This document shows positions 26,146 through 36,600 of a stretch of DNA of 64,000 nt, piece by piece (the first letter of the stretch is position 1; each line of letters opens with the position of its first letter). The DNA comes from Calothrix sp. NIES-3974. Its GTDB lineage: Bacteria; Cyanobacteriota; Cyanobacteriia; Cyanobacteriales; Nostocaceae. A model generated the notes under the pieces. It was not told the DNA's origin, made no database searches, and saw nothing but the letters and a program-made list of their open reading frames with translations. The translations under genes and the position numbers were made by a program. The stretch covers positions 4,154,001 to 4,218,000 of the forward strand of contig NZ_AP018254.1 in assembly GCF_002368395.1 (NCBI RefSeq), given 5' to 3'.

Positions 26146-29100
26146 ATGGCAGCAAGTATAGAAGATTTTACACAAGTTTATCAGCAGGCGTTAACAGCCT
26201 ACGCCCAGCAGAATTATCAAGAAGCCGCCAGTTTAATTGATACGGTGGTGGCAAATATACCTGATGACCCGAATACCCATTTGTTACGGGGTCATATTTA
26301 TTATGTTTTGCAGAAATATGATATTGCCAAAAGCGAATATCAACGGGTTTTAGATTTAACCGATGACCCGGAAATTATGAGTTTTGCCAAAAACGGTCTG
26401 GATAATGTCAGCCAGTACCAAGCCAATGCTTACGAAGTCGATACGGATACAATGTTACCAGAAGGCGCGATCGCATCTGGGGAATCGATCTCTTTGTTTG
26501 CCGAGGATGATGATTTACCTTCCCTATCGGAAATTAATAGTAGTTTTGATTTAAGTTCGCTAGGTGCGGCAATTTCCCCAGAAGCGACTGGAGATGGGTC
26601 AATGGAGACCCCGTTTGATGCACCAAGTGATACGACGATATTTGCGGCTTCGGCAAATACCCAATTTAATTTAGGTAGTGGTGATAACCCGTTTACGGTT
26701 TCTCCTGGTACCCTGGATGGAGAGGATTCGCCAGAGGATGGGGAATTACCTCCCTTTTGGCAAGATGCGAATCATCCAGATGGGGCAGATGTCAGCAGCA
26801 TACCGACCGATTCTCCCTTTCAACCCCTATCAGCAACGCCATCCCCGGAAACGGATGCACCGACGGATGAAGATGACTCAATGGGTGAGTTAGAGTTACC
26901 ATCAGCATTTTTTAGCGATACCGATGGCGATAGTCAGGCTGACACTAGCAATCGTCGGGATTTAAGTTTTAATTTCCAGACATTAGGGGATAGTCTGGAT
27001 GACGAAACTCTTTTGAATAATGTCCCCCCCAATTCCACAATTATGGGGAATAGTAATTATGCTAGCGATACATCCACAGATATGCCGGAATCGGTGACGG
27101 GTGGACGCAAATCCCCCGGCGAATTCTCCACCTTTAGCATTGAAATGTCGGCAAGTACTACCCCATCCGCCAATTCAACCAGCGCTAACAACGGTCACGT
27201 CACCAGCGACGATGCTTTTGATTTTGAAGCCTTTGAATCGGCATTTGGTTTAGATAATTCCAGTTTTGGCAATTTCAGTGACAATGATAATTCTCCGAGT
27301 CAGGATTTAAGCGAGGGTAGTATGGGTGCAACCCCACCCCCAACTACCTCCATCGACAATCAAAACAATATCGAATTCCTGGACGATTTTGACGAATTTG
27401 ACGACCTGGGGAATATTCCTGGATTTGATTTATCTAGTAGTTCCTACGAAGCCGACTCCCAGTTAAATTCTGGGCAATTGTTCCATCAGCCCGATTTACA
27501 ATCAGCTTCTCTCCATAGTACAGGCTATCGTACCAGTTCTACCAGTAAATCCACAGAAAATACCCAAAGCAAATCCAAATTAGGACACACAGATGGAGTG
27601 GGAAGTTCTACCCCCAGGGATGAGGAATTGTTCAGTATTACATCCCCCCACGATGCTGTGCCGATTTTTTCCCAACCGGATATCAGCCGGGTTCAACCCC
27701 AAGTCAGTGGTGAGCAAGGCGTATTTGCACTTTTAGAAAATGCTTCCCTAGATCAGAAACACTGGTTTATGGCTGGTGCTGTCGGTATTGCCTCAATGGT
27801 GATGGCAGCTTTAGTTAGTTACGGTGTGAGTAATTTTTCGCCTCCCCAACAACGGGCTGTAGTGCGTAATACAGGCTGGGCAATGGCTTTGGCCGCAGGG
27901 ATTGCTGGTGGAGCAACGGCGGGGGTCATGGGTAGTTTGACTTTTCGACAAATTCGCCGCACTACTAAGGACTTACAAACCCAATTTGATTTAGTTCGTC
28001 AAGGTAATTTAAATGTCCAAGCCACCGTCTATTCCGAAGATGAATTTGGCCAGTTGGCGGCTGGATTTAACGAAATGGCCCGGGTAATTTTAACAACAAC
28101 TAGTGAGGCTACCCGCAAAGCCCACGAACAGGAGGAAGCGAAGGAAAATTTACAACGCCAGGTAATTCGTTTGCTGGACGATGTGGAAGGTGCAGCTAGG
28201 GGAGATTTAACGGTACAAGCAGAAGTTACCGCCGATGTTTTAGGAGCGGTTGCCGATGCCTTTAATTTAACGATTCAAAACCTGCGGGATATTGTCCAAC
28301 AGGTAAAAGTAGCAGCTCGGGAAGTAACTAAAGGCGCGACTAATTCGGAAACCTTTGCCCGTGCTTTATCCAGTGATGCTTTGCGACAAGCTGAGGAATT
28401 AGCCGTCACCCTCAATTCGGTACAAATTATGACGGATTCCATCCAACGGGTGGCAGAAGCAGCGCGGGAAGCGGAAATTGTCGCCCGTGATGCTAGCGAT
28501 ATTGCCGTCAAGGGGGGTGAAGCTGTGGAAAATACGGTGGCGGGAATTTTAGAGATTCGGGAAACTGTGGCGGAAACCACCCGTAAAGTTAAGCGTCTAG
28601 CGGAGTCATCCCAGGAAATCTCGAAAATTGTTGCCTTGATTTCCCAGATTGCTTCCCGGACTAACTTGCTAGCTTTAAACGCCAGTATTGAGGCAGCAAG
28701 AGCGGGAGAAGCGGGACGGGGATTTGCTATCGTTGCGGATGAGGTGCGACAGTTAGCGGATAAGTCTGCTAAATCCTTGAAGGAAATTGAGCAGATTGTG
28801 ATGCAGATTCAAAGTGAAACTGGTTCGGTGATGACTGCAATGGAGGAGGGAACACAGCAGGTTATTAAAGGTACAAAATTGGCGGAGGAAGCCAAGCGAT
28901 CGCTTGACAATATTATTCAGGTTGCTAAACGCATCGATATTCTGGTTTGCTCTATTACGGCTGATACGGTGGATCAAACGGAAACCTCCCGTGCGGTTGC
29001 CCAGGTGATGCAATCGGTGGAGTTAACTGCCCAGGAAACTTCCCAGGAAGCTCAACGGGTATCGGGGGCACTACAAAATCTGGTTGGTGTCTCCCGCGAT

Positions 29101-29151
29101 TTGATTGCATCGGTGGAACGTTTCCGAGTGGAAACGGCGGAAACAAGATGA
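26146..29151 (+). CDS. hmpD: Methyl-accepting chemotaxis protein with TPR-like N-terminus (PilJ/HmpD type)
   Basis: 1001 residues. Residues 1-95 are TPR-like helices ([24 protein letters not shown]). About 100-530 is an acidic, Ser/Asp/Asn-rich low-complexity region. Two transmembrane helices lie at about 541-560 and 577-599 with only about 15 residues between them, so there is no periplasmic sensing domain; the N-terminal part would be cytoplasmic like the signalling part. A HAMP domain follows (about 600-655, [22 protein letters not shown]), a second HAMP-like stretch, and an MCP signalling domain with the hairpin tip around 826-875 ([39 protein letters not shown], in parts). A good GGAGAGAG ribosome site precedes the ATG. 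hmpD is by synteny. Confidence 0.9.
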   Translation: MAASIEDFTQVYQQALTAYAQQNYQEAASLIDTVVANIPDDPNTHLLRGHIYYVLQKYDIAKSEYQRVLDLTDDPEIMSFAKNGLDNVSQYQANAYEVDTDTMLPEGAIASGESISLFAEDDDLPSLSEINSSFDLSSLGAAISPEATGDGSMETPFDAPSDTTIFAASANTQFNLGSGDNPFTVSPGTLDGEDSPEDGELPPFWQDANHPDGADVSSIPTDSPFQPLSATPSPETDAPTDEDDSMGELELPSAFFSDTDGDSQADTSNRRDLSFNFQTLGDSLDDETLLNNVPPNSTIMGNSNYASDTSTDMPESVTGGRKSPGEFSTFSIEMSASTTPSANSTSANNGHVTSDDAFDFEAFESAFGLDNSSFGNFSDNDNSPSQDLSEGSMGATPPPTTSIDNQNNIEFLDDFDEFDDLGNIPGFDLSSSSYEADSQLNSGQLFHQPDLQSASLHSTGYRTSSTSKSTENTQSKSKLGHTDGVGSSTPRDEELFSITSPHDAVPIFSQPDISRVQPQVSGEQGVFALLENASLDQKHWFMAGAVGIASMVMAALVSYGVSNFSPPQQRAVVRNTGWAMALAAGIAGGATAGVMGSLTFRQIRRTTKDLQTQFDLVRQGNLNVQATVYSEDEFGQLAAGFNEMARVILTTTSEATRKAHEQEEAKENLQRQVIRLLDDVEGAARGDLTVQAEVTADVLGAVADAFNLTIQNLRDIVQQVKVAAREVTKGATNSETFARALSSDALRQAEELAVTLNSVQIMTDSIQRVAEAAREAEIVARDASDIAVKGGEAVENTVAGILEIRETVAETTRKVKRLAESSQEISKIVALISQIASRTNLLALNASIEAARAGEAGRGFAIVADEVRQLADKSAKSLKEIEQIVMQIQSETGSVMTAMEEGTQQVIKGTKLAEEAKRSLDNIIQVAKRIDILVCSITADTVDQTETSRAVAQVMQSVELTAQETSQEAQRVSGALQNLVGVSRDLIASVERFRVETAETR

Positions 29152-29363
29152 GGTGTGATGATTTTGGATTACTCTTCGGTCGATCCGCACTACGTGCGTC
29201 TATGGATTTTGGATTTTGAATGATGATTTTTCTCAGATTCTGGGCTAGTCTAATTAATCTAGCATATCTTGTTTAATTGGTCTCAAATATCAGGTGTCAC
29301 AGAGAATTTGGTGGAGGTTTTGGCTATTTTATTTATACTATGTTTATTTAATCTCATTGGAGC

Positions 29364-29511
29364 AGGACTTACGCAATTACGGGAGCAGTTACTTCATTGT
29401 AATTCTTTGCGTAATGGATCGACTGTAGGGTCGTTGGGTAGACGCGCAGCGGCTTCTTGCTTGCGTAGCAATCTCAAGGTCTTGTTTTAGCGTCATAATT
29501 GCGTAAGTCCT
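29364..29511. mobile_element. MITE-like element with AGGACTTACGCA ends (copy 2)
   Basis: 148 bp with perfect 16-bp inverted ends AGGACTTACGCAATTA and TAATTGCGTAAGTCCT. The interior has TAGACGCGCAGCGGCTT and GCTTGCGTAGCA modules that resemble parts of copy 1 at 9264-9452. No coding content. No clear target duplication. Confidence 0.78.
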
Positions 29512-29531
29512 AGGGAGATTGTTTCTGAAAG

Positions 29532-29577
29532 TCAATTAAATAAATGGTTATTTTCAAATTACTTTTTATTTAATTGA
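29532..29577. repeat. 13-bp inverted repeat upstream of CheA
   Basis: TCAATTAAATAAA (29532-29544) and TTTATTTAATTGA (29565-29577), perfect arms with a 20-nt spacer. AT-only stem; could be a regulator site or chance in AT-rich DNA. Confidence 0.4.
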
Positions 29578-29827
29578 GATTTCTTTAATTAATCACCAAG
29601 TGTCCAAATTACTGTTTTATATCATAATTTTCATAACCAGCTTAAACCCAAATTTATATTTATTTTTTGTCTCCAAAATTATCTAACAAGCATCAACTTT
29701 CCTCTAATTACCTATACAAAAATCAAGTGGATAGCAGAAAACAAATAAAAAATATTCCCGAATTTAATCCTGTATTCTGTCTCCCAAATATCCATTCCCT
29801 ACTCCTAAAACCAATAAATTTAGTATT

Positions 29828-32800
29828 ATGTTATCAGAACAACAACAACGCATTTTAGGTTACTTTATTGAAGAAGCTAGAGACCATCTCAACACCATTG
29901 AACAGGGTCTATTAAACCTGCAAAATACCCTCAATGACCCAGAGATGATTAATGAGGTATTTCGAGCTGCTCACTCAATTAAAGGGGGTGCAGCTATGCT
30001 AGGTTTAGAAAGCATTCAACGCACTTCCCACCGACTAGAAGATTGTTTTAAAGTTCTGAAGGAAAACCCTATTCAAGTTGACCAAAAATTAGAATCCCTC
30101 TTTTTAGGGGTTTCCGATACCCTCAAGGCATTATTGGAACATTTAAGCAGTCCCTTTGGATTGACCGAGGAAATCGCCAATACCCTAATGTCGGAAACTG
30201 AACCTGTGTTTGGTTGGTTACATGAACACCTAGAGGAATTGGTTCTCCAACAGGGTGGAAAATTGGAAACGGATGCACCTCGACCCCAACCCGTTTCCCC
30301 CAAACCCACCCCACCCCAAATTACCAACGAGCAGTTACAAACCCAGGTACTACAAACCCTACGGGATATGTTGCAGATATTTAAGCAGCCTGCTACACCC
30401 GAAAATCGTCAGGAACTCAAAACCTATTGCGATCGCTTGGTTGTCAGTGGTGATAAGTTAAATTTAACTAACTGGTGTGATTTGTGTAATGCGGCTGCAA
30501 GTGCTGTAATTAACCCTGACCATACCTATTTACACTTAGCAAAAATTATTATCACGGAAATTAAGCAGGCTTTAGAATTGGTAATGGCAGGACGCGATCG
30601 CGATATTGTCATTAGTCCCCAGTTAGCTGCACTAGTGGAAGTTCCGGAAATTGAGTTGTTGGAACTTGATGCTGATTTGTTTGATTTGTCAGCACCTGGG
30701 GAAAATTCTGCGAAGATTTCGGAAGCAGTTGCTGATGAAACTAATACTTCTCATCCGGAGGATGAAAGTAGTAATTTAACGGAGTTAGATTTGGCGGATG
30801 ATAATAAAATTGATACTTCCAGTCCGGGTGAGGAAGTTAGTAGTTTAACGGAGTTGGATTTTGCTGATAATCAAGGTGAGGTGGAAGGTTTTAGCAATCA
30901 TGATGAAGTTACTAGTTTAACTGAACTGGATAGTTTGGCATTTGTAGAAGAAGAACAGGTTGGGGAAACATCTGCGGAAATACCTTTTGTCTCGGAGATT
31001 GGGGAATACGAAAATGTCAACAATGTTCCTGTTGATGTTGGTTTAATAGATACGATTGAGGATTTGTCCCAGTTATCCGGTCAGGTCAATGATGATGAAT
31101 TACATCCAGTCAGTCAAGACTCCCAGGAAAATTCGGTTGCGACTTTAGACCTGGATGGACCAGAAGTCGGTGTTGAGGAATTAACCGAATTAGATGAGTT
31201 GTTTAAGGACGATACACCGGAGTTGGAGGAAAGTTGGGATGGTCAGACTGTTAGGGATGAATTACACGGTAGTGGGGACAATCAAGATAGTGGAGACAAA
31301 ACTGACAGCTATATCGATAGCGAAGTCCACGATTTATTGCAGGTTGAAGATATAACTAGCATTCGGACTCGTCAACCTGTTAGTCGTGAGGAAATGACTG
31401 TTGTTCAGTTATTTGGGGATTTCCTGGATCAAGATTTTGAGGAGGAAGAAAGTGAGGATAGTCAGTTAGGGACAGCAGGTGATACGAATGGTTCGGGTGA
31501 AATCGAGCAAATAGATCAAATAGATAAAACAAATGACCATGAAAGAACCGTATTGTTCCCCCTTGCTGATAGTAACTTGACTGAAGGTTTAGATCAATCC
31601 TCTGTTAATGATTTGGAGAATGGGGATATAAATGGGGAGGAGAATGATTTTCTTTCTGAACTAGATGGGGTCAGTGATACTCAGCTAGGAAGTGTGGATA
31701 CGGAGTTAGATAGTTTATTTGAACTTTCGTCTGATGGGGAACTAACAACTAGTAGCTTTTTAGATACGAATGCAGATGAATTTGAAGCGTTTTGGTCTCA
31801 AGAATTAGCAGAAAGTACGGATGCTTCTTCCCAGAATACAAGTCAGAATCTGGATGGGGAGACGGATGATATTGGGAAAGCTTTAGAAGCAAGTTTATTT
31901 GCAGCTACGGGGGATAAGCAATTAAATAATTCGGTTCCAGAATTTGTCAATGGTCATGATTTGCACCATGATGATTTAGATTTAAATCAGGAATTGGTAA
32001 TAGGTTTAAATTTAAATAACTTGGATGACCAAGGAGTTGATGATGATATTTTTGCCGAATTCACACCAGTTGAAGCTGTTGATTATCATCCTCCGGAAAG
32101 TTCGCCAAACATCCATGCTCAATCGCCAGAAACTCTGGAATTTCCCCCCGAATTTACCAATGATTCTGATAATTTTGCCATTCAAAATCCAGCAACTACA
32201 GAATTAGATTTACCGGAACTAGATGGCGGTAGCAGAGATGAATTTACCGATGTATCTGCAAATATCACCAATCTAGATAATTTAATAAGCAATGATAATG
32301 ATGATATTTTCAACTTAGATTTAGAGATTGATGAAAATCCCTTTTTGGGTGAATTATTTGCCGCAGATAGTGACCAAAATGATGATATTTTTGCCTCCAT
32401 TTCGCCAACAGCAAATTTAGCAGATAATTTCCCTGAAGAACTTCCCCTGACTAACCAGGATTTAGGGGAGAATTTCCTCACCCAGGAATTTAGTCAACCT
32501 CACCCATCCCCCAAGGAAACCGTAAATACCCCACCAGATTTCCAGAGGACAACTGAACTCGCCAATAATATTCAAGATAGTAACCTAAATTCAGAATTCC
32601 CGACTAGGGACAATGAAGAGGAAAATCAGTCAGAAAATCAATTAAATAGCTTAAATACTGGGGAACTTTCATGTGAACCTGTTGCAAATAACCCAGTCCC
32701 ACCTCCCTTAGAACTAGATAACCTCAATCAAACTTTAGATAATACGGAAAATAATACAGATAGGGAATTTGCAGCATTGGACGACATGCTCAAGGAAATC

Positions 32801-35092
32801 CCATCCTCTACCAATCCTGCTACAGACTTACAAACAGACAGCAAAACAGCTGATGCATTTGCAGAACTTGATGCTTTGCTAGAAACCAAACCAGATACCC
32901 AGGAACATCCAGACACGGTTCTAAATTCGGAATTTGCAGCTTTAGAACAGCTACTAGAACCAGCACCACCACCAACCCCATCCAAAGATACACTCAGCGA
33001 CGAATTTAGCGAGTTAGAACGGATGTTGGTAGATGCGGATCAATTAATGGGTTCCTCTTCCATCCCAGCAAACGTACCGATTCCCCAACGTACACCTCCC
33101 CGTCGTAGTGTCCGGTTTGAACAGCTGATGAAAGTTCCAGTCAAACACCTGGACGATTTAAGCAACTTGGTCGGGGAATTAGTTGTCAACCGTAATACCC
33201 TCGAACAAGACCAGGAACGGATGCGTCAATCCCTAGACAACCTGCTCCACCAGGTGCAGCAACTATCGGATGTGGGAGCGCGTATGCAGGAATTGTACGA
33301 GCGATCGCTATTGGAGGCTTCCTTATTAGCTAGTCGTTCCCATAGTTTTAGCCATCGTCATGATACCCCAAACCATCGGGAAAACCCAAATCCTACCGAT
33401 GCATCCGGAAATATACCCCCAGATTCTTCCAGCGATCGCGGTTTTAGTGAGTTGGAAATGGATCGGTTTACCCCTTTCCATATTTTGTCCCAGGAAATGA
33501 TTGAGTTAATCGTCCGGGTACGGGAGTCTGCAAGCGATATTGATTTTGTCACCGAGGAAAATGAACGGGTTGCAAGACAATTTCGTCAAGTTACTACCCA
33601 GTTACAGGAAGGGTTAACTAGAGCGCGAATGGTTCCTTTTTCCCAGGTGACTGACCGGGTGCGTCGCGGTGTTCGGGATAATGCGATTAAATGTGGGAAA
33701 CAGGTGGAATTGGTTATTGAAGGTCAAGATACCCTGATCGACAAAATGATATTAGAACATTTGACCGACCCTTTGACCCACATGCTAAATAATGCGATCG
33801 CCCACGGAATTGAAACACCCGCAGAACGACAAGCTAAAGGGAAACCGGAAACGGGTATAATTACGGTACGGGCATTCCACCAAGGAAACCAAACGGTGAT
33901 TTCCGTTGCCGATGATGGAGCTGGTATCGACCCAGAAAAAGTGAAAAATAAAGCCCTCCAGGTCGGTCTAATCTCCCCCACTCAAGCTGCCAACATGTCG
34001 CGGATGGAGGTATACGATTTACTATTCCATTCCGGGTTTAGCACCAAGGATCAAGCTGATGATTTAGCTGGACGGGGTGTGGGAATGGACGTGGTGCGTA
34101 CCAGCATTAGTGAAATTCGCGGGACTATTACCACCGATTCTCGCATTGATCAGGGCACTTCCTTTACAATTCGTCTCCCCCTCACCCTGAGTATCTGTAA
34201 AGCCCTGTGTTGTGTTTCTGACCGCGCTCGCATTGCCTTTCCGATGGATGGGGTGGAAGATACCCTCGATATACCAGCCAAAAGTATCCAAACTGGCCCC
34301 GATAATAAACAGTTTATCATTTGGCGCGACAGCCAATTACCTTTTAAACCCCTGAAGGAATTACTCACCCTCAACCGTCAATTAAGCCGCGGTAATGTCT
34401 ACGGAGGAAACCGTGATGATGACATGATTTCGGTGGTGGTCGTTCGTTCCGGTAATACGATGTTAGCCCTGCAAGTTGACCAGGTATTGAGCGAACAGGA
34501 AATCGTAATTAAACAGTTTGAAGGACCTGCTCCCAAACCCATCGGTGTTGCTGGAGCCACCGTCCTTGGTGATGGTAGAATTATGGCGATCGCGGATGTT
34601 TTGGAAATTATCGATATCTTCCAAGGACGCACCTCGAAACAAAGTTCCATTAGTTGGGAACCACCGACTAATAATACCTTGGAAAATACTGAAGGGAAAA
34701 TTGACCCCACCGTCCTCATCGTCGATGACTCCATCACCGTTCGCGAATTACTTTCCCTCACCTTCAGTAAGGCTGGGTATCGAGTCGAACAAGCCCGTGA
34801 TGGTCAGGAAGCTTGGGATAAACTCCGTTCGGGACTCCCCTGCGATATCGTTTTCTGTGATATTGAAATGCCCCGTTGCGACGGTTTAGAGCTACTTTCA
34901 CGCATTCAAAAGGAACCCACCCTCAATCATCTCCCCATTGCCATGCTCACATCCCGTGGTGCGGATAAACACCGACAAATGGCTATTAGTTTAGGTGCTA
35001 GTGGCTACTTTACCAAACCCTATCTGGAGGAAGCTCTCCTGGAAGCTGCTTCCCGGATGCTCAAAGGAGAAAATCTCGTAAGTGGAGGGTGA
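29828..35092 (+). CDS. hmpE: Hybrid CheA histidine kinase with giant acidic linker (PilL/PixL/HmpE type)
   Basis: 1754 residues. An HPt domain opens the protein with phospho-His49 in AAHSIKGGAAMLG, followed by a helical region to about 265. Residues about 270-1080 are an acidic linker dominated by Asp, Glu, Asn, Ser and Leu with recurring LTELD/ELDxL-type motifs and no recognisable fold. The kinase core starts near 1092: dimerisation helices, N box LNNAIAHG near 1320, G1 DDGAGID near 1362, G2 GRGVGMDVV near 1414, then a CheW-like P5 domain and a C-terminal receiver with Asp1678 in VFCDIEMP and Lys in FTKPY. All catalytic motifs are intact. Last gene of the cluster; hmpE naming is by order and family. 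Confidence 0.9.
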   Translation: MLSEQQQRILGYFIEEARDHLNTIEQGLLNLQNTLNDPEMINEVFRAAHSIKGGAAMLGLESIQRTSHRLEDCFKVLKENPIQVDQKLESLFLGVSDTLKALLEHLSSPFGLTEEIANTLMSETEPVFGWLHEHLEELVLQQGGKLETDAPRPQPVSPKPTPPQITNEQLQTQVLQTLRDMLQIFKQPATPENRQELKTYCDRLVVSGDKLNLTNWCDLCNAAASAVINPDHTYLHLAKIIITEIKQALELVMAGRDRDIVISPQLAALVEVPEIELLELDADLFDLSAPGENSAKISEAVADETNTSHPEDESSNLTELDLADDNKIDTSSPGEEVSSLTELDFADNQGEVEGFSNHDEVTSLTELDSLAFVEEEQVGETSAEIPFVSEIGEYENVNNVPVDVGLIDTIEDLSQLSGQVNDDELHPVSQDSQENSVATLDLDGPEVGVEELTELDELFKDDTPELEESWDGQTVRDELHGSGDNQDSGDKTDSYIDSEVHDLLQVEDITSIRTRQPVSREEMTVVQLFGDFLDQDFEEEESEDSQLGTAGDTNGSGEIEQIDQIDKTNDHERTVLFPLADSNLTEGLDQSSVNDLENGDINGEENDFLSELDGVSDTQLGSVDTELDSLFELSSDGELTTSSFLDTNADEFEAFWSQELAESTDASSQNTSQNLDGETDDIGKALEASLFAATGDKQLNNSVPEFVNGHDLHHDDLDLNQELVIGLNLNNLDDQGVDDDIFAEFTPVEAVDYHPPESSPNIHAQSPETLEFPPEFTNDSDNFAIQNPATTELDLPELDGGSRDEFTDVSANITNLDNLISNDNDDIFNLDLEIDENPFLGELFAADSDQNDDIFASISPTANLADNFPEELPLTNQDLGENFLTQEFSQPHPSPKETVNTPPDFQRTTELANNIQDSNLNSEFPTRDNEEENQSENQLNSLNTGELSCEPVANNPVPPPLELDNLNQTLDNTENNTDREFAALDDMLKEIPSSTNPATDLQTDSKTADAFAELDALLETKPDTQEHPDTVLNSEFAALEQLLEPAPPPTPSKDTLSDEFSELERMLVDADQLMGSSSIPANVPIPQRTPPRRSVRFEQLMKVPVKHLDDLSNLVGELVVNRNTLEQDQERMRQSLDNLLHQVQQLSDVGARMQELYERSLLEASLLASRSHSFSHRHDTPNHRENPNPTDASGNIPPDSSSDRGFSELEMDRFTPFHILSQEMIELIVRVRESASDIDFVTEENERVARQFRQVTTQLQEGLTRARMVPFSQVTDRVRRGVRDNAIKCGKQVELVIEGQDTLIDKMILEHLTDPLTHMLNNAIAHGIETPAERQAKGKPETGIITVRAFHQGNQTVISVADDGAGIDPEKVKNKALQVGLISPTQAANMSRMEVYDLLFHSGFSTKDQADDLAGRGVGMDVVRTSISEIRGTITTDSRIDQGTSFTIRLPLTLSICKALCCVSDRARIAFPMDGVEDTLDIPAKSIQTGPDNKQFIIWRDSQLPFKPLKELLTLNRQLSRGNVYGGNRDDDMISVVVVRSGNTMLALQVDQVLSEQEIVIKQFEGPAPKPIGVAGATVLGDGRIMAIADVLEIIDIFQGRTSKQSSISWEPPTNNTLENTEGKIDPTVLIVDDSITVRELLSLTFSKAGYRVEQARDGQEAWDKLRSGLPCDIVFCDIEMPRCDGLELLSRIQKEPTLNHLPIAMLTSRGADKHRQMAISLGASGYFTKPYLEEALLEAASRMLKGENLVSGG

Positions 35093-35173
35093 GGTTTAGA
35101 TGTATTAACATCCAAATTTCTAGGGATGCTTCCCTTGAAGTCACAGCGCGATCGCATTGCTAAAAATTGGAGT

Positions 35174-36547
35174 TTAACTAAATAACCAAGCTAACAATCG
35201 CTGCCACCAGGATAAACTAACTTGGTGGTCAATTTTCATTTTTTTACGGATATCATTGATAGACCAATTTGTTAATTTCGCTAGGGTTTGTGCTTCCTGT
35301 TCAAAGCGACGACGTAGGGTTTGTTTGTAACGTCTTCCAGCAGCACATGTAACTTTTCCTGTGAAAGGATGTTGCAAAATATAACGTCCTTGAAAGTTTT
35401 CCTGATTCGATGTGGTTTGAAAGATTAAATCTTCAGGGAATTTATCGCGGGTATAACGTACATGTAAACGGCTAATGTATACGTTATTCTGATTGAAGTT
35501 GGGTGGGAAGGAAGGGAAAGAGTTTTGATTTCCACCGGGTGTAGTCACGGGAGGTTGGTTTAACCAAAATACTCCTGCTTCTTTTAATTCTTCTGGTGAT
35601 AAAGGTTCCGCAGAACAGGGGTCACAACTACCCATATCCCAAGCGTATTCCAAAAAAGCGACTTTTCGATCTTCTTTGGTATAGACTGTTTGGAACATGG
35701 ATTTATAAAAGTCTTTAAATTCGCTTTTAATATATACAGGAAGGTTGAGATTGGAAGGGATTTTGACTGTCCGGTAGTTGGTTACTTCTGCTTGACCTTG
35801 GGGTGAAAGAATATATACAATTAAATCCTGAGCTTGGTTGGCATTCATCATCCCCAGGCGAATCGGTAACATGAATTGAGACGATTCATAACTTATTTGC
35901 AAAGGACGTAAAAACTCGTAACCGTTAGTGGTAAATTTTTCCAGATTCACCTTAGCTACGAAGAATTTCATTTTTTGGCGAATATAGGGTTTAAGCAAAG
36001 TATTTGCACCACGTGGCATTTTATAACCATTTTGATGCAGCCAAGTTGCTAATCCATCGGATTCTTTCGCACTGAGAATGAGAATATCGTACTCACCTAC
36101 ATTGTAACGAGCTTCCACCGTCACACCCAAATTTTGGGTTGATGGTCGGGATGAGGAAGTAGGAGCAACAGGTGATGTCGCTAATTGAGGTCGTGATTCC
36201 CAGAATACCCGTTCTTCGCAAGGGTTAGCATCAAAGTATTCTACTAAACGGGGTGCGCTAAATGCGTCCAAACGTTGGATAATTTGGGGTTTCGCGACGC
36301 GAATTTGTTCTTTTGTCAGAACTGTAGGAACAGGAACAACAATCGCAAAATCTTTGATCTCCCCTTGGTAATCATTAGCCATCGTCACCACGGTTTTATC
36401 ACCATCACGAGCGATCGCAACTTGAGATGCTTGGTTATATAGTGTGGCATCGGCTTTGGAAACATAAAATCCGCAAAATGCCCAGGCTGGTGGTATAAAG
36501 CAAAACAGAGAAAGCAGACAAGCGAGGAAAAATGAGATGATTTTCAT
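35174..36547 (-). CDS. DUF2330 family exported protein
   Basis: 457 residues from the Met at 36547; a 24-codon extension to 36619 would overlap the upstream gene and put polar residues before the signal peptide. The N-terminus is a clear signal peptide ending PPAWA, followed by CGFYVSKADA, the hallmark start of DUF2330 proteins, and DFAIVVPVPTVLTKEQIRVA. Cys residues occur in pairs (NPCEERV; SCDPCSAEPLSPEELKEAG). A hydrophobic C-terminus (SWWQRLLAWLFS) may touch the membrane. Function is unknown; in other bacteria relatives occur near respiratory or electron-transfer genes. The RnfD-like gene ends 53 bases upstream, suggesting an operon. Confidence 0.85.
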   Translation of the reverse strand: MKIISFFLACLLSLFCFIPPAWAFCGFYVSKADATLYNQASQVAIARDGDKTVVTMANDYQGEIKDFAIVVPVPTVLTKEQIRVAKPQIIQRLDAFSAPRLVEYFDANPCEERVFWESRPQLATSPVAPTSSSRPSTQNLGVTVEARYNVGEYDILILSAKESDGLATWLHQNGYKMPRGANTLLKPYIRQKMKFFVAKVNLEKFTTNGYEFLRPLQISYESSQFMLPIRLGMMNANQAQDLIVYILSPQGQAEVTNYRTVKIPSNLNLPVYIKSEFKDFYKSMFQTVYTKEDRKVAFLEYAWDMGSCDPCSAEPLSPEELKEAGVFWLNQPPVTTPGGNQNSFPSFPPNFNQNNVYISRLHVRYTRDKFPEDLIFQTTSNQENFQGRYILQHPFTGKVTCAAGRRYKQTLRRRFEQEAQTLAKLTNWSINDIRKKMKIDHQVSLSWWQRLLAWLFS

Positions 36548-36600
36548 AGATACGGAATTCAGAATACAGGATACAGAAGGAATAGATTGACTTTTGACAA

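Larger units (their letters stand above)
29152..29827. other. Gap between MCP and CheA genes with MITE and hairpin
   Basis: Begins with TTTTGGATT units and a CTTCGGTCG ... GCGTCTATGG module (29161-29220) that recurs inverted at 63387-63485. Holds a MITE (29364-29511) and a 13-bp inverted repeat (29532-29577). The remainder is very AT-rich. The CheA promoter, if separate, should lie in 29580-29827. Confidence 0.6.

Noticed and set aside
23306-35092. Phototaxis (Pix/Ptx) system instead of Hmp/Pil type
   Set aside because: The MCP lacks the GAF photoreceptor domains found in PixJ/PtxD. A third, unnamed Che cluster type remains possible, so hmp names are provisional.
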